A stretch of DNA of 64,000 bases from CALUOB01 sp944322305 (GTDB lineage: Bacteria > Actinomycetota > Coriobacteriia > Coriobacteriales > Coriobacteriaceae). Positions 36,644 through 45,679 of this stretch are shown piece by piece; position 1 is the first letter of the stretch; each line of letters starts with the position of its first letter. A program made the position numbers and the translations under genes. Under the pieces are notes generated by a model that was not told the DNA's origin, ran no database searches, and saw only the letters and a program-made list of their open reading frames with translations. Where the stretch lies: NCBI GenBank assembly GCA_963931605.1, contig OZ007031.1, positions 1,612,001-1,676,000 of the forward strand, given 5' to 3'.

Positions 36644-37321
36644 TTACGCTTCGGGCAGAGAGATGCGGTACCCCAGCATGCGGATGGTGTTGATGTCCAC
36701 CGTGGAGTTCAAAAAGCGCAGCTTCTTGCGTAAGAACGAGATGTAGGCCTCCACGCTGTTCTCGGTGGCGTCAGCGTCGATGCCCCACACCTTGTTGAGC
36801 AGCGTCTCTTTGGAGAACACCTGGTTGGGCGAGCTCATGAGGAGCTTGGCCACCTCGAACTCCTTGTGCGAGAGGTGCACCTTCTTAGAGCCGCACACCA
36901 GCTCGTGCGTGGAGAGGTTGAGCGTGAGGTCGCCGCAGGTGATCTCGTCAAAAACCACTTCGCCCTGGCGGCGGAGCAGCGCTCGCACACGGGCGAGAAG
37001 CTCTTCCGCCTCGAACGGCTTGGTCATGTAGTCGTCGGCGCCGGCGTCCAGGCCCTTGACCTTGTCGGCCGTCTCAGTGCGGGCGGTGAGCAAAAGCACC
37101 GGCGTGGAGATGTTCTCGTGGCGCATGGTGCGCACCACTTCCAAGCCGTCGATGCCCGGCAGCATGATGTCGAGCAGGACCAGATCGTAGAGCTGGGAGC
37201 GGGCGTATGAGAGCGCGTCGTTGCCGTTGCCCACGATCTCGGTGTGGTAATCGGACTCTTCGAGGATGTGCGCCAGCGCCTCGGCCAGGCGGGGTTCGTC
37301 TTCTACGATCAGGATGTTCAT
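36644..37321 (-). CDS. OmpR/PhoB-family response regulator
   Basis: A 225-aa regulator with a receiver domain (1-120; acidic ED pair at 7-8, phosphoacceptor Asp51 in LLDIMLPG, Lys in MTKPF) and a C-terminal winged helix (about 130-225; LSHKEFEVAKLL, ENSVEAYISFLRKKL). It is the cognate partner of the downstream kinase. ATG 37319-37321 is chosen because GGAGG lies six bases upstream and MNILIVEDEP is the family start; the open frame continues upstream. Confidence 0.93.
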   Translation of the reverse strand: MNILIVEDEPRLAEALAHILEESDYHTEIVGNGNDALSYARSQLYDLVLLDIMLPGIDGLEVVRTMRHENISTPVLLLTARTETADKVKGLDAGADDYMTKPFEAEELLARVRALLRRQGEVVFDEITCGDLTLNLSTHELVCGSKKVHLSHKEFEVAKLLMSSPNQVFSKETLLNKVWGIDADATENSVEAYISFLRKKLRFLNSTVDINTIRMLGYRISLPEA

Positions 37322-37478
37322 GGGATCCTCCATGCCGTTGGGATGCTTTATTCTACCCAGCGGCACTGAACTTCCCCTGAACCATGGCTTCTCCACACAC
37401 GCCACCGCACGGACGGGCATGCGCGTGGGCGGGCGGGCTGCCAAGCGACTGCGCGGGCACCACCCGCGCAGGGCGCCC

Positions 37479-38036
37479 TTACGCCTCTGCGTCCCCCGCA
37501 GAGTCAGCGCCCTGGTCGGCCGTGGTGCCGGACAGGCTCTCCACCAGCTGAGCGAGCGCCGCCACCGTGCCCTTGAAGTCGGGCGCCGGCTGGTCGCGGT
37601 GGAAGAAGGCCCACTCCATGATGAAGGCTGCCGAGGAAAGCGCGCCGATGGCCAGCACGTCGTCGGGGCACGACAGGTCGATCTCGAAGACGCGGCCGGC
37701 GTACTGCTCACCCATGAGCTCGGAGGCGCGCTCGGTGGAAACCGTGCGCGTGCGGCCGCAGACCACCTTGCCGGCCAGGCCGGTCTTGCTCATGATCTCG
37801 ATGGTGAGGTGCTCGAGCAGGTGCGCGATCTCGGTTGAGCCCATGCAGTCCTTGAAGGTCTTGCCGGCGTCGCCCAGACAAGCCTGGTCAACGATGCCGG
37901 GCGCCAGGTAGTACACCGCGGCGGCGGCCTCCAGGTCGTCGGAGGTCATCAGCGGCGCGCCGAGCACCACCGCAACGGTGGCCGTGCACTTCTCGGGGCC
38001 TACGGTAATCGAGCGGATGTCAAACAAACCGGCCAT
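37479..38036 (-). CDS. Conserved hypothetical protein (185 aa)
   Basis: I do not recognise the family with confidence. It is a soluble alpha/beta protein without signal peptide: FDIRSITVGPEKCTATVAVVL suggests an N-terminal strand pair; STEIAHLLEHLTIEIMSKTG carries an HxxEH-like helix that resembles, weakly, the N-terminal region of cyanophycin synthetase-like proteins. The C terminus is acidic and probably disordered (ADQGADSAGDAEA). It lies between the response regulator and the CorC-type gene on the same strand. An HLLEH helix can also bind metal; no function is assigned. Confidence 0.6.
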   Translation of the reverse strand: MAGLFDIRSITVGPEKCTATVAVVLGAPLMTSDDLEAAAAVYYLAPGIVDQACLGDAGKTFKDCMGSTEIAHLLEHLTIEIMSKTGLAGKVVCGRTRTVSTERASELMGEQYAGRVFEIDLSCPDDVLAIGALSSAAFIMEWAFFHRDQPAPDFKGTVAALAQLVESLSGTTADQGADSAGDAEA

Positions 38037-38155
38037 GGTCCCTCTCTCCCCTTACGCGGCTTGCCGCCGCGACGATATCGCCTTGATGCGCTTCATGATA
38101 CCCCGAACGCGCGACCCGGGCGCGCGGCGGACGAACGCGCCGCAGCAAAAACGAA

Positions 38156-38184
38156 GCCGCGCCCACCCCCGGGGCGGGCGCGGC
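38156..38184 (-). terminator. Terminator of the CorC/HlyC-type gene
   Basis: Stem GCCGCGCCC / GGGCGCGGC followed on the minus strand by TTCGTTTTTGC, just after the stop at 38193. Confidence 0.8.
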
Positions 38185-38192
38185 GAAACCGC

Positions 38193-39578
38193 TTACTTCT
38201 CGGCGGCCTTGGTCGCAGGCTCGGGCGCGTCCTCGGCCGCAGCGCGCTTCTCGCCCTCGGCGGCACCCTCGCCCTCAACCTCGGGCTCAGGCTCCTCGGG
38301 CGCCACCACGCGCACCAGCGAGATGCGATGGCCGCGCATGCTCTGGATCTTGAAGCGGTAACCCTCGACCTCGAAGACCTCGCCGATGTCGGGCACCGAG
38401 TCCACGTACTCCAAAATCCAGCCGGCCAGGGTCTCGTACTCGTCGGACTCCTGGATGGGCCAACCCAGCTCGACGGCGTCGTCGCAGCTAAAGCGGCCGT
38501 CTACGAGCCACTCGCGGCGCGAGAGCCGCGTGAGGTACTTGTTGTCGGGGTCGAACTCGTCCTCGATCTCGCCGACGATCTCCTCAACGATGTCCTCGAT
38601 GGTGATCACGCCCGCCGTACCGCCGTACTCGTCCACCACGATGACCATCTGGTCGTGCGCAGCCTGCATCTCGGAGAGCAAGGGCAGGATGTCCTTGGTG
38701 TCGGGCACGAAGTCGGGCTCGCGCAGGTACTTGGCCACCGGCTCGGCCTCGGCGTCCGAGAGCGCCGGCGCCAGCAGATCCTTGATGTGCGCGATGCCCA
38801 CGATGCGGTCGGGGTCGTCGTGGAACACCGGCACGCGCGAGAAGCCCGTGTGGCGCATGAGGTCGAGAACCTCGGCCACGGTGGCGGTGTCCTCGGCCAT
38901 GGTGGTGTCGACGCGCGGCACCATGACCTCGCGTGCGATGGTGTCGCCCAGGTCGAATACCTCGTGGATCATGCGCTTCTCCTCGTCAAGCAGGGTGTCC
39001 TGCTCGGCGATCATGTACTTGATCTCCTCTTCCGACACGTTCTGGCGGTCGTCGGCGCTCTTGATGCCCAAAAGCTTGGAGATGCCGTTGGCGCTCGCGC
39101 CGGTGAGCCACACCAGCGGGCGCGCCACCTTGGCGAACGCCGCCAGCGGGCCGGCCACGCTCTTGGCCATGCCCTCGGCGTCGGTGAGGCCGATGCGCTT
39201 GGGCACGAGCTCGCCGATGACGATGGACAGGTACGACACGATAACTGTGATGATGATGGGCGAGATCACGGGGGCCACCGCGGTGAGCGGCGCCAGGCCG
39301 AAGCTCGAAAGCCATGCGGAGAGCGGCTCGGACAGCGTGGTGGAGGACACCATGGCCGAGAAGAACCCGACAAAGGTGATGGCCACCTGGATGGTGGCGA
39401 GGAAGTTGGCCGAGTCGGCGGCGAGCTTGAGCGCCTTCTGCGCGCGCTTGTCGCCCTCGTCGGCGTCGTGCTCGAGGCTGGCGCGCTTGGCGGTGGTCAG
39501 CGCCATCTCGGACATGGAGAAGTAGCCGTTGACCAAGGTGAGAACGAACGTTGCGAGGATGCTCAGAAAGACTTCCAT
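38193..39578 (-). CDS. CNNM/HlyC-CorC family membrane protein (DUF21, CBS pair, CorC_HlyC)
   Basis: A 461-aa protein with a DUF21/CNNM membrane domain (residues 1-185, four helices), a tandem CBS domain (about 205-330; VMVPRVDTTM, VIVVDEYGGTAGVITIEDIV) and a C-terminal CorC_HlyC transporter-associated domain (about 345-425), then an acidic Ala/Glu-rich tail. The family handles Mg2+ or Co2+ homeostasis; the name hemolysin C is historical. An AGGAGG lies 13 nt before the ATG, slightly far, but the start fits the family. A strong terminator follows. Confidence 0.92.
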   Translation of the reverse strand: MEVFLSILATFVLTLVNGYFSMSEMALTTAKRASLEHDADEGDKRAQKALKLAADSANFLATIQVAITFVGFFSAMVSSTTLSEPLSAWLSSFGLAPLTAVAPVISPIIITVIVSYLSIVIGELVPKRIGLTDAEGMAKSVAGPLAAFAKVARPLVWLTGASANGISKLLGIKSADDRQNVSEEEIKYMIAEQDTLLDEEKRMIHEVFDLGDTIAREVMVPRVDTTMAEDTATVAEVLDLMRHTGFSRVPVFHDDPDRIVGIAHIKDLLAPALSDAEAEPVAKYLREPDFVPDTKDILPLLSEMQAAHDQMVIVVDEYGGTAGVITIEDIVEEIVGEIEDEFDPDNKYLTRLSRREWLVDGRFSCDDAVELGWPIQESDEYETLAGWILEYVDSVPDIGEVFEVEGYRFKIQSMRGHRISLVRVVAPEEPEPEVEGEGAAEGEKRAAAEDAPEPATKAAEK

Positions 39579-39734
39579 GGAGCGGGGATCAAACCTCCTG
39601 GTACGTGAGCGGAACGAGGGTGGGCGGCGCCGGATGGCGCTGCCGCGCGGGACAGACCGGGCTTACCGCGGAAGCGGCGCTGCGGCGGCAAGGCCGGGCG
39701 CAGGCAGCTGGCGGCAACCAGGCCGGAAGCAGGA

Positions 39735-40619
39735 TCAGATGATGAAGAGGATCACCGCCAAAAACTGGCAGATGCTACCCGCCAGCACCCACAGGTGCCA
39801 GATGCTGTGCATGTAGCGGATGCGCTTCATGAGGTAGAAGGCGGTGCCCACGGTGTAGCACAGGCCGCCGGCCGCCACCAGCACCAGGCAGGGCAGCGGC
39901 AGAACCGCCAGCAGCGTGGGAAGCTCGAAGATGACGAGCCACCCCATCACCAGGTAGATGGCCACGGTGAGCCAGCGGGGCTGGCGCTCGCGCCAGAAGA
40001 GCTCGAGCACGATGCCGGCGATGGCCATGACCCACACGGTGCCGAAGATCACCAGGCCGCCGTGGTCGAGCAGGGGCCCCAGCGTGAACGGCGTGTAGCT
40101 GCCGGCGATCAGCAGGTAGATGCAGCTGTGGTCGATGATGCGCAGCACGCGCTTGACCGGCGGGTACGTGATGGCGTGGTAAAGCGTCGAGGCACTGTAC
40201 TCCAAGATGAGCGAGATACCGAACACGATGGCCGAGGTAAGCGCTACCGGGCCGCCGCCGTCGGCCACGGCCTTCACGATGAGCAGCACGAGCGCCGCCA
40301 CGCCGAGCATAGCGCCCAGACCGTGCGTCACGGCGTTGGCGATCTCCTCGCCCACCGTGTAGAGCGGGGCGTCGTCGCGGGCGGGGGCGTTGACAGCAGG
40401 CGCGGGATCGACGGGCGTGCCGGCGCGCGCGCCGCTTTCGGACAGAGACGCGGCAGGCACCTGGGCCTCGTCAGTCATTTGGCTGTGAGAGAAAGACGCG
40501 GCGGGCATAGCCGAAGCCGCAGGTTCAGGGGCAGCCGCAGGCGCAGCAGCGCCGTCGGTTGCGTCGGGGGCCGCCGCGAAGGTACTTCGCGGCTTGGGTT
40601 TGTCGCCAGATGCGGGCAT
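39735..40619 (-). CDS. Hemolysin III (PAQR/YqfA) family membrane protein
   Basis: A 294-aa seven-helix membrane protein. Family motifs are NAVTHGLGAMLG, the Ser/His metal site ASTLYHA, DHSCIYLLIAGSYTPF and the late MHSIWHLWVLAGS pair of His residues. Bacterial members are about 215 aa; here about 85 extra N-terminal residues, Ala/Pro-rich and probably disordered, precede helix 1. A start nearer GEEIANAV is conceivable, but no ATG with ribosome binding site is there. Its function is unknown; PAQR relatives have ceramidase-like zinc sites. Confidence 0.88.
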   Translation of the reverse strand: MPASGDKPKPRSTFAAAPDATDGAAAPAAAPEPAASAMPAASFSHSQMTDEAQVPAASLSESGARAGTPVDPAPAVNAPARDDAPLYTVGEEIANAVTHGLGAMLGVAALVLLIVKAVADGGGPVALTSAIVFGISLILEYSASTLYHAITYPPVKRVLRIIDHSCIYLLIAGSYTPFTLGPLLDHGGLVIFGTVWVMAIAGIVLELFWRERQPRWLTVAIYLVMGWLVIFELPTLLAVLPLPCLVLVAAGGLCYTVGTAFYLMKRIRYMHSIWHLWVLAGSICQFLAVILFII

Positions 40620-40760
40620 AGCTTGAGCAAGCCTCCAAAAATGAATGAAGTCCGCAACACTATAGCAGAAAAACGGTGCTGGCGCGGCGTTTTAGCGTGA
40701 CATTTCCGCACGCGCAGCGCCCCGGGCAACATATGTGCAAGCGCAGCGCCTCCCGGGCGA

Positions 40761-40793
40761 TAAAAAACGGCGCCCCGCCGAAACGGGACGCCG
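40761..40793 (-). terminator. Terminator of the DUF362 gene
   Basis: Stem CGGCGTCCCG / CGGGGCGCCG (one wobble) followed by TTTTTT on the minus strand, 40 bp past the stop at 40834. Confidence 0.85.
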
Positions 40794-40833
40794 CAGGCGC
40801 ATGTGCTGCTGCCGCGCGCTCTGGCGTCGCGCG

Positions 40834-42024
40834 CTACTTGACCTCGATCAGCTCGTAGTGGCTCGTGCCCAAGCCGATCTTCTCGGCGTGCTCGATCATG
40901 CTCCGCCAATTGGTGTCGGGGTGCGTCAGGTTGAAGTGGTCGTGCTCGCAGCGCTCGGGCACGCCGCCCTCGGCCTCCAGCTTGGCGCGCATGTCGGTGA
41001 GCTCGGTGTTGGGCAGCGGCTGCTGGGCCAGCGCCATGTCGATGGCGGCCTGGTCGATGGCCACCGGGTCGAAGCTCGCGAACATGCCCAGGTCGGGCAG
41101 GATGGGCGTGTCGTTCTCGGGATGGCAGTCGCAGTTGGGGCTGATGTCCATGGCCAGCGAGATGTGGAACTGCGGACGGTCCTGCACGATAGCCTGCGTA
41201 TACTCGGCGATCTTGTAGTTCAGCACGTCAACCGCGGCGTCGAAGTCGGGCTTGATGGCGTCCTGGTTGCAGGCGCCGATGCAGCGACCGCAACCCACGC
41301 AGCGGTCGTGGTCGATCGAGGCCACGTGCACGGTGCGCGTGGCGCCGTTTGCCAGCTCACGCTCGCGCGTGCCCTCGAAGCTGATGGCGCCGTGGGCGCA
41401 GATGCGCTCGCACGCGCGGCAGCCGATGCAGCTCTCGGTGTGCACGCTGGGCTTGCCGGCGGCGTGCTGCTCCATCTTGCCGGCGCGGCTGCCGCCGCCC
41501 ATGCCGAGGTTCTTCATGCAACCGCCGAAACCGGCCTGCTCGTGACCCTTGAAGTGCGTGAGGCTGATCACGATGTCGGCGTCCATGAGAGCGTGGCCGA
41601 TCTTGGCCTCCTTGACGTACTCGCCGTTCTTCACCGGCACGAGCGTCTCGTCGGTACCCTTGAGGCCGTCGGCGATGATCACGTGGCAGCCGGTGGCGTA
41701 GGGCGTGAAGCCGTTCTGATAGGCGGCGTCGATGTGTTCGAGCGCGTTTTTGCGGCTGCCCACGTACAGCGTGTTGCAGTCGGTGAGGAAGGGCTTGCCG
41801 CCCAGCTCCTTCACCACGTCGGCAACGGCGCGGGCGTAGTTGGGGCGCAAAAAGCTCAGGTTGCCCAGCTCGCCGAAGTGGATCTTGATCGCCACGAACT
41901 TGTTCTCGAAGTCGATCTCACCGATGCCCGCCTTCTTGATGAGGCGCTTGAGCTTGTCGAGCTGGCTCTCGCGGCCGTAGGTGCGCAGGTTGGTGAAGTA
42001 AACCTTGGCCTTCTCGTCTGCCAT
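40834..42024 (-). CDS. DUF362 domain protein with two [4Fe-4S] ferredoxin motifs
   Basis: A 396-aa cytoplasmic iron-sulfur protein. The DUF362 part includes KIHFGELGNLSFLRP, HFKGHEQAGFGGCMKNLGMG and SPNCDCHP; in between are two ferredoxin clusters, CIGCRACERIC and CVGCGRCIGAC (about residues 212-275). The family is common in anaerobes; no reaction is established, and electron transfer is a guess. The frame runs upstream to 42285 but ATG 42024 has GGGAGGG seven bases before it. A perfect 14-bp hairpin lies 67 bp upstream of the start codon. Confidence 0.9.
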   Translation of the reverse strand: MADEKAKVYFTNLRTYGRESQLDKLKRLIKKAGIGEIDFENKFVAIKIHFGELGNLSFLRPNYARAVADVVKELGGKPFLTDCNTLYVGSRKNALEHIDAAYQNGFTPYATGCHVIIADGLKGTDETLVPVKNGEYVKEAKIGHALMDADIVISLTHFKGHEQAGFGGCMKNLGMGGGSRAGKMEQHAAGKPSVHTESCIGCRACERICAHGAISFEGTRERELANGATRTVHVASIDHDRCVGCGRCIGACNQDAIKPDFDAAVDVLNYKIAEYTQAIVQDRPQFHISLAMDISPNCDCHPENDTPILPDLGMFASFDPVAIDQAAIDMALAQQPLPNTELTDMRAKLEAEGGVPERCEHDHFNLTHPDTNWRSMIEHAEKIGLGTSHYELIEVK

Positions 42025-42090
42025 ACGTGACCCTCCCCTTTTGGTCGATACCCGCCCGGCGCGGCCTTGGCGACGGTGGCACGCGGCGGC

Positions 42091-42126
42091 GTTTTGGGAG
42101 AGCAGTGTCCCATGCTCTCCCAAAAC
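42091..42126. promoter_or_regulatory. Perfect 14-bp hairpin upstream of the DUF362 gene
   Basis: Arms GTTTTGGGAGAGCA and its exact complement with an 8-nt loop. Neither side has a terminating T run. It may be an operator or a leader-RNA stem. It lies in the 333-bp spacer 42025-42357, which contains no gene. Confidence 0.5.
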
Positions 42127-42202
42127 AGTATTCCACAACGGGTGGCCCCGCGAAAATACCCGTTTTTCATGACCGGCCATACCTTGCCCGCATACAAAAG
42201 TG

Positions 42203-42230
42203 CCTGGCAGGCAATACGGGGCCTGCCAGG
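42203..42230. terminator. Terminator after treC
   Basis: Perfect 10-bp stem CCTGGCAGGC / GCCTGCCAGG; CACTTTTG follows on the minus strand and TTTTC on the plus strand. It lies about 130 bp past the treC stop. Confidence 0.7.
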
Positions 42231-42357
42231 TTTTCGGCATGCGGCCGGCACAAAGCCGCGGGCACGCAAGGGAGGCGCGCGGCAAGCGCCGCGGGCGTGA
42301 GGGGCAAGAGGCGCAGGAGCCGGGAACACCCCGCAGGCACCGCCGGCTGCGCTTGCG

Positions 42358-44079
42358 TCAGCGCTGGATGAACACCACCGACTCGTACGGCCTGAGCGTC
42401 ACGGTGTCGGACGCCGCGTCTGCCTGCACGTCGTCGTAGTTGCCCACGAGCACCTCGGAGCGCGCCAGGTCGACCACGGAGTCCTCGCAGCTCACGCGGC
42501 TCGGCGCCCCGTCGAACGAGCACAGCACCAGCAGGTGTTCGCCCGCTACGCCGCGCTCGTAGGCAACCACCTTCGGCGCGGCGGGCCCGGCGTCCACAAA
42601 GCGCACCGTCCCGTGCGAGATCGCCTCGTGCTCCTTGCGCAGGGCGATAAGCTCGCGGTAGAAGCTCCAGAGGGTGCCGGGCTTGTCGATCTCAGCCTCC
42701 ACGTTGACGCGGTCGTAGTTGTCGGGCAAGCCGATCCACGGCTTGCCGGTGGTGAAGCCCGCGTTCTTCTCGGCCGTCCACTGCATGGGGGTGCGGCCGT
42801 TGTCACGCGAGCGCTCGTTGACGATGGTAAGCGCCTCGGCCTCGGTCTTGCCCTCGGAAAGCAGGGTGCGGTAGTTGTTGAAGGTTTCCACGTCGCGGAA
42901 CTGGTCGATGGCGGTGAAGCCGGCGTTGGTGGTGCCGATCTCCTCGCCCTGGAAGATGTAGGGAACGCCCTGCATCAGGTGCGTGCACAGCGCAAGCGTT
43001 TTGCCCACCTTCTCCCAGCTGCCGCCGAGCTCACCCACGCGCTCGCGGCCGCCGAAGCGCGTGATGGCGCGGGGCTGGTCGTGGTTGCACCAGAACAGCG
43101 CGTTGGTGCCGCCGCCCATCTGCACGCCCTCCTGCCAGGTGCTGAAGATAGCGCGCATCTTGGCGATGTCGGGCTCCTGCAGGGCCCACTTGTTGCCGTC
43201 TTTGTAGTCCACCTTGAGGTGGTGGAAGTTGAAGACCTGCCCCAGCTCGTGCTCGGCGGGATTGGTGTAGCGCACGCAGTTTTTGAGGTTGGTGGAGGCC
43301 ATCTCGCCCACGGTCATCATGCCGTCGATGCCCGAGCGCTCAACGAGCTCCTTCAGAAACTCGTGCACGTGCGGGCCGTCGGCAACGAGCGAGCGGCAGG
43401 CGCTGCCTGAGCCCGGCACGTCCTCGAAGACCTCCGGCTTGGAGATGAGGTTCACCACGTCGAAGCGGAAGCCGCTGACGCCCTTCTCGCGCCAGAAGCG
43501 CACCACGTTCACCAGCTCGTCGCGCACCTCGGGGTTGCGCCAGTCGAGGTCGGGCTGGCTGCGGTCATGCAGGTGCAGGTACCACTTGCCCAAGCGCGGC
43601 ACCCACTCCCAGGCGCTGCCGCCAAAGACGCACTGCCAATTGGTGGGCGGCTCGCCGGGGTCATCCGGGCCGGTGGAGCCGCGGCCGTCGCGCAGGATGT
43701 AGTAGTTGCGGTAGCGCTCCTCGCCCATCAGGGCGCGGCGGAACCACTCGTGCTTGACAGAGGTGTGGCACAGCACCATGTCGAGCATGATGCCGATGCC
43801 GCGCTTGCGCGCCTGGGCCACCAGCTCCTCGAAGTCGGCCATGGTGCCGTAGGTGGGATCCACCGCGCAGTAATCGGACACGTCGTAGCCGTTGTCGCGC
43901 TGGGGCGATGGGTAAAACGGCGTGAGCCACAGATAGTCGATGCCCAGGTGCTTAAGATAGTCGAGCTTGGAGGTGATGCCCGGCAGATCGCCCAAGCCGT
44001 CGCCGTTAGTGTCGCAGAAGCTCTTGACGTAGACCTGGTACACGACGGCTTTTCTGAAATCGCGTTCGAGTTCAGGCAT
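42358..44079 (-). CDS. treC: Trehalose-6-phosphate hydrolase (GH13)
   Basis: Cytoplasmic GH13 enzyme, 573 aa, cleaving trehalose 6-phosphate to glucose and glucose 6-phosphate. The overall sequence follows TreC closely: YVKSFCDTNGDGLGDLPG, LTPFYPSPQRDNGYDV, the nucleophile region GFRFDVVNLISK, the acid/base MMTVGEMAST, NFHHLKVDY and WCNHDQPRA. ATG 44077-44079 (MPELERDF) is the family start; an upstream ATG at 44103 is less likely. The neighbour on the 5' side is the 3' part of a trehalose-type PTS EIICA, confirming the pathway, but that transporter gene is truncated, so the enzyme may now depend on another PTS. Confidence 0.88.
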   Translation of the reverse strand: MPELERDFRKAVVYQVYVKSFCDTNGDGLGDLPGITSKLDYLKHLGIDYLWLTPFYPSPQRDNGYDVSDYCAVDPTYGTMADFEELVAQARKRGIGIMLDMVLCHTSVKHEWFRRALMGEERYRNYYILRDGRGSTGPDDPGEPPTNWQCVFGGSAWEWVPRLGKWYLHLHDRSQPDLDWRNPEVRDELVNVVRFWREKGVSGFRFDVVNLISKPEVFEDVPGSGSACRSLVADGPHVHEFLKELVERSGIDGMMTVGEMASTNLKNCVRYTNPAEHELGQVFNFHHLKVDYKDGNKWALQEPDIAKMRAIFSTWQEGVQMGGGTNALFWCNHDQPRAITRFGGRERVGELGGSWEKVGKTLALCTHLMQGVPYIFQGEEIGTTNAGFTAIDQFRDVETFNNYRTLLSEGKTEAEALTIVNERSRDNGRTPMQWTAEKNAGFTTGKPWIGLPDNYDRVNVEAEIDKPGTLWSFYRELIALRKEHEAISHGTVRFVDAGPAAPKVVAYERGVAGEHLLVLCSFDGAPSRVSCEDSVVDLARSEVLVGNYDDVQADAASDTVTLRPYESVVFIQR

Positions 44080-44214
44080 GAGAGCCTTGCCCCTTTCTTT
44101 CACAGCCGGCCGAAAGCCGGCGGGATCGTGCGTGCGTACGCGCTTCGGCGCGCGGGCGGGCGCGAATATCGTCCCGCGATGCGGGTTGCACCCCGCCTTT
44201 GCGCAAACCTTCGC

Positions 44215-44338
44215 GTTATATTGCGGTTCTCGGGTCTATCCCAAGGAGTAGGAAGGAAGCCGTCCGCGCGTTACCTGCGCGTTTGCGGCTTCCCGGGGCC
44301 AGCCCGCAGTGCGGCGCGCCGCTGAACCGCAATATAAC
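44215..44338. repeat. 124-bp inverted-repeat element, copy 3 (variant termini)
   Basis: Perfect 15-bp termini GTTATATTGCGGTTC (44215-44229) and complement (44324-44338). Internal stem GGAAGCCG / CGGCTTCC encloses CGCGC-TTACCTG-type loop sequence. Length, layout and the core TACCTGCG and GTAG..AAGCCG positions match copies 1 and 2, though the termini differ in sequence. It lies between treC and the treB remnant in the 44080-44428 spacer. Confidence 0.75.
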
Positions 44339-44370
44339 TCGGAAGTCTGCACCTCACGCCCTTAAGGGAG

Positions 44371-44412
44371 GCGCCGGGAAGCCCGGGCCCGAAGACCCGG
44401 GCCGCCCGGCGC
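44371..44412 (-). terminator. Long GC hairpin after the truncated PTS gene
   Basis: GCGCCGGG..CCCGGG pairs with CCCGGG..CCCGGCGC around a TCTTCG loop, 17 bp after the PTS stop. There is no clear T run, but stem stability is very high. Confidence 0.55.
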
Positions 44413-44428
44413 TGGAGCACGGAAGCGC

Positions 44429-45565
44429 TTACTCGTAGCTCACCACGGCGGTGGCGCCGGCTTCGGCGTCCATGCCGCTGGTGTAGGACACGCTCTTGGC
44501 GCTGCCGGGCGCGGACACCACGAACGCGGTGACCGTGGGGTGGCCGGCGGCCTTGATCTTGTCCTGCGAGAAGGTCAGGAGCTTCTGGCCGGCCTTGACG
44601 GCGTCACCCTGCTTGACGAAGCAGGCAAAGCCGTCGCCGCCCATGTCCACGGTGTCGATGCCCACGTGGATGAGGAGCTCCATGCCGTTGGCGAGCGTGA
44701 GGCCCACGGCGTGGTTGGAGGCCGGCATGGTCACGGTGACGGTGGCGTCGGCCGGGGCAACCACGGTGTCGGCGCCGGAGGCGGGCTCGATGCACACGCC
44801 GTCGCCCATGCACTTGCTGGAGAAGACCGGGTCGGGCATGTCCTCGATGGGCTTGACGGAGCCGGTCACGGGGCACACCAGCTCGCCGGGCCCCGAAGCA
44901 ACCGGGGCGGCCTCGGCGGCCGGGGCCTCGGCGACCGCGGCGGCCTCGAGGGCAACCAGGCCGCGCTCAGAGGCGGAGAGCTTCTGCATGCCCACGAACA
45001 TGGTGAGGGCGAACGGGATCACGATGGCGATGAGCATGCACAGCGCGAAGATGCCCCAGTAGTTGAACATGATGGACAGGATGCCGGGCAGGCCGCCGAC
45101 GCCGATGGAGAGGGCCTTGACGGAGAAGCCGGTGCAGACCATAGCGGCAACCGCGGAGCCGGCCATGCCGCAGAGCAGCGGGAACTTGTACTTGAGGTTG
45201 ACACCGAACAGCGCAGGCTCGGTAACGCCCAGGTAGCACGAGACGCACGCGGGGATGTTGACCTGCTGGGCGCGCTCGTTCTTCTTCTGGAGCACGATCA
45301 TGGCGAGCACGGCGGAGCCCTGCGCGATGTTGGACAGCGCGATCATGGGCCACAGAGTGGTGTAGCCGAGGTTGTTGACGAGCTGGGTGTCGATGGCGTT
45401 GGTCATGTGGTGCAGGCCGGTCATCACGAGCGGGGCGTACAGGGCGCCGAAGATGGCGGCGAAGACCACGCAGGCCTTCAACGCGCAGGGCATCATGTTT
45501 GAGTGCACGCAGTCGCGCCACCGTCCCGACATGTTCTGCTTCCGCGACACCGCGGTGAGAAGCAC
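44429..45565 (-). pseudogene. Truncated trehalose-type PTS EIIC-EIIA gene (treB remnant)
   Basis: The frame holds the C-terminal half of a glucose-superfamily EIIC domain (GALYAPLVMTGLHH, GVTEPALFGVNLKYKFP) and a full EIIA-Crr domain (DPVFSSKCMGDG; active His in LIHVGIDTV). The N-terminal EIIB domain with its Cys and the first half of EIIC, more than 200 residues, are absent. Similarity starts at about position 45480; beyond it, up to 45680, the sequence matches nothing I know. No ribosome binding site marks a start. Beside treC it must be the remains of the trehalose PTS permease. The EIIA part alone might still work in trans if translated. Confidence 0.8.
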
Positions 45566-45679
45566 GGTCTAGCCGCGGATGCGGCTGGCCCACCCGCGGC
45601 CTGCCCCCGTAACGGGCCCGCCGCGGGGACGGCCCCGGGCTCATCGGCCCGCCGGGGCAAGCCCCGTGGCAGACCGGCG

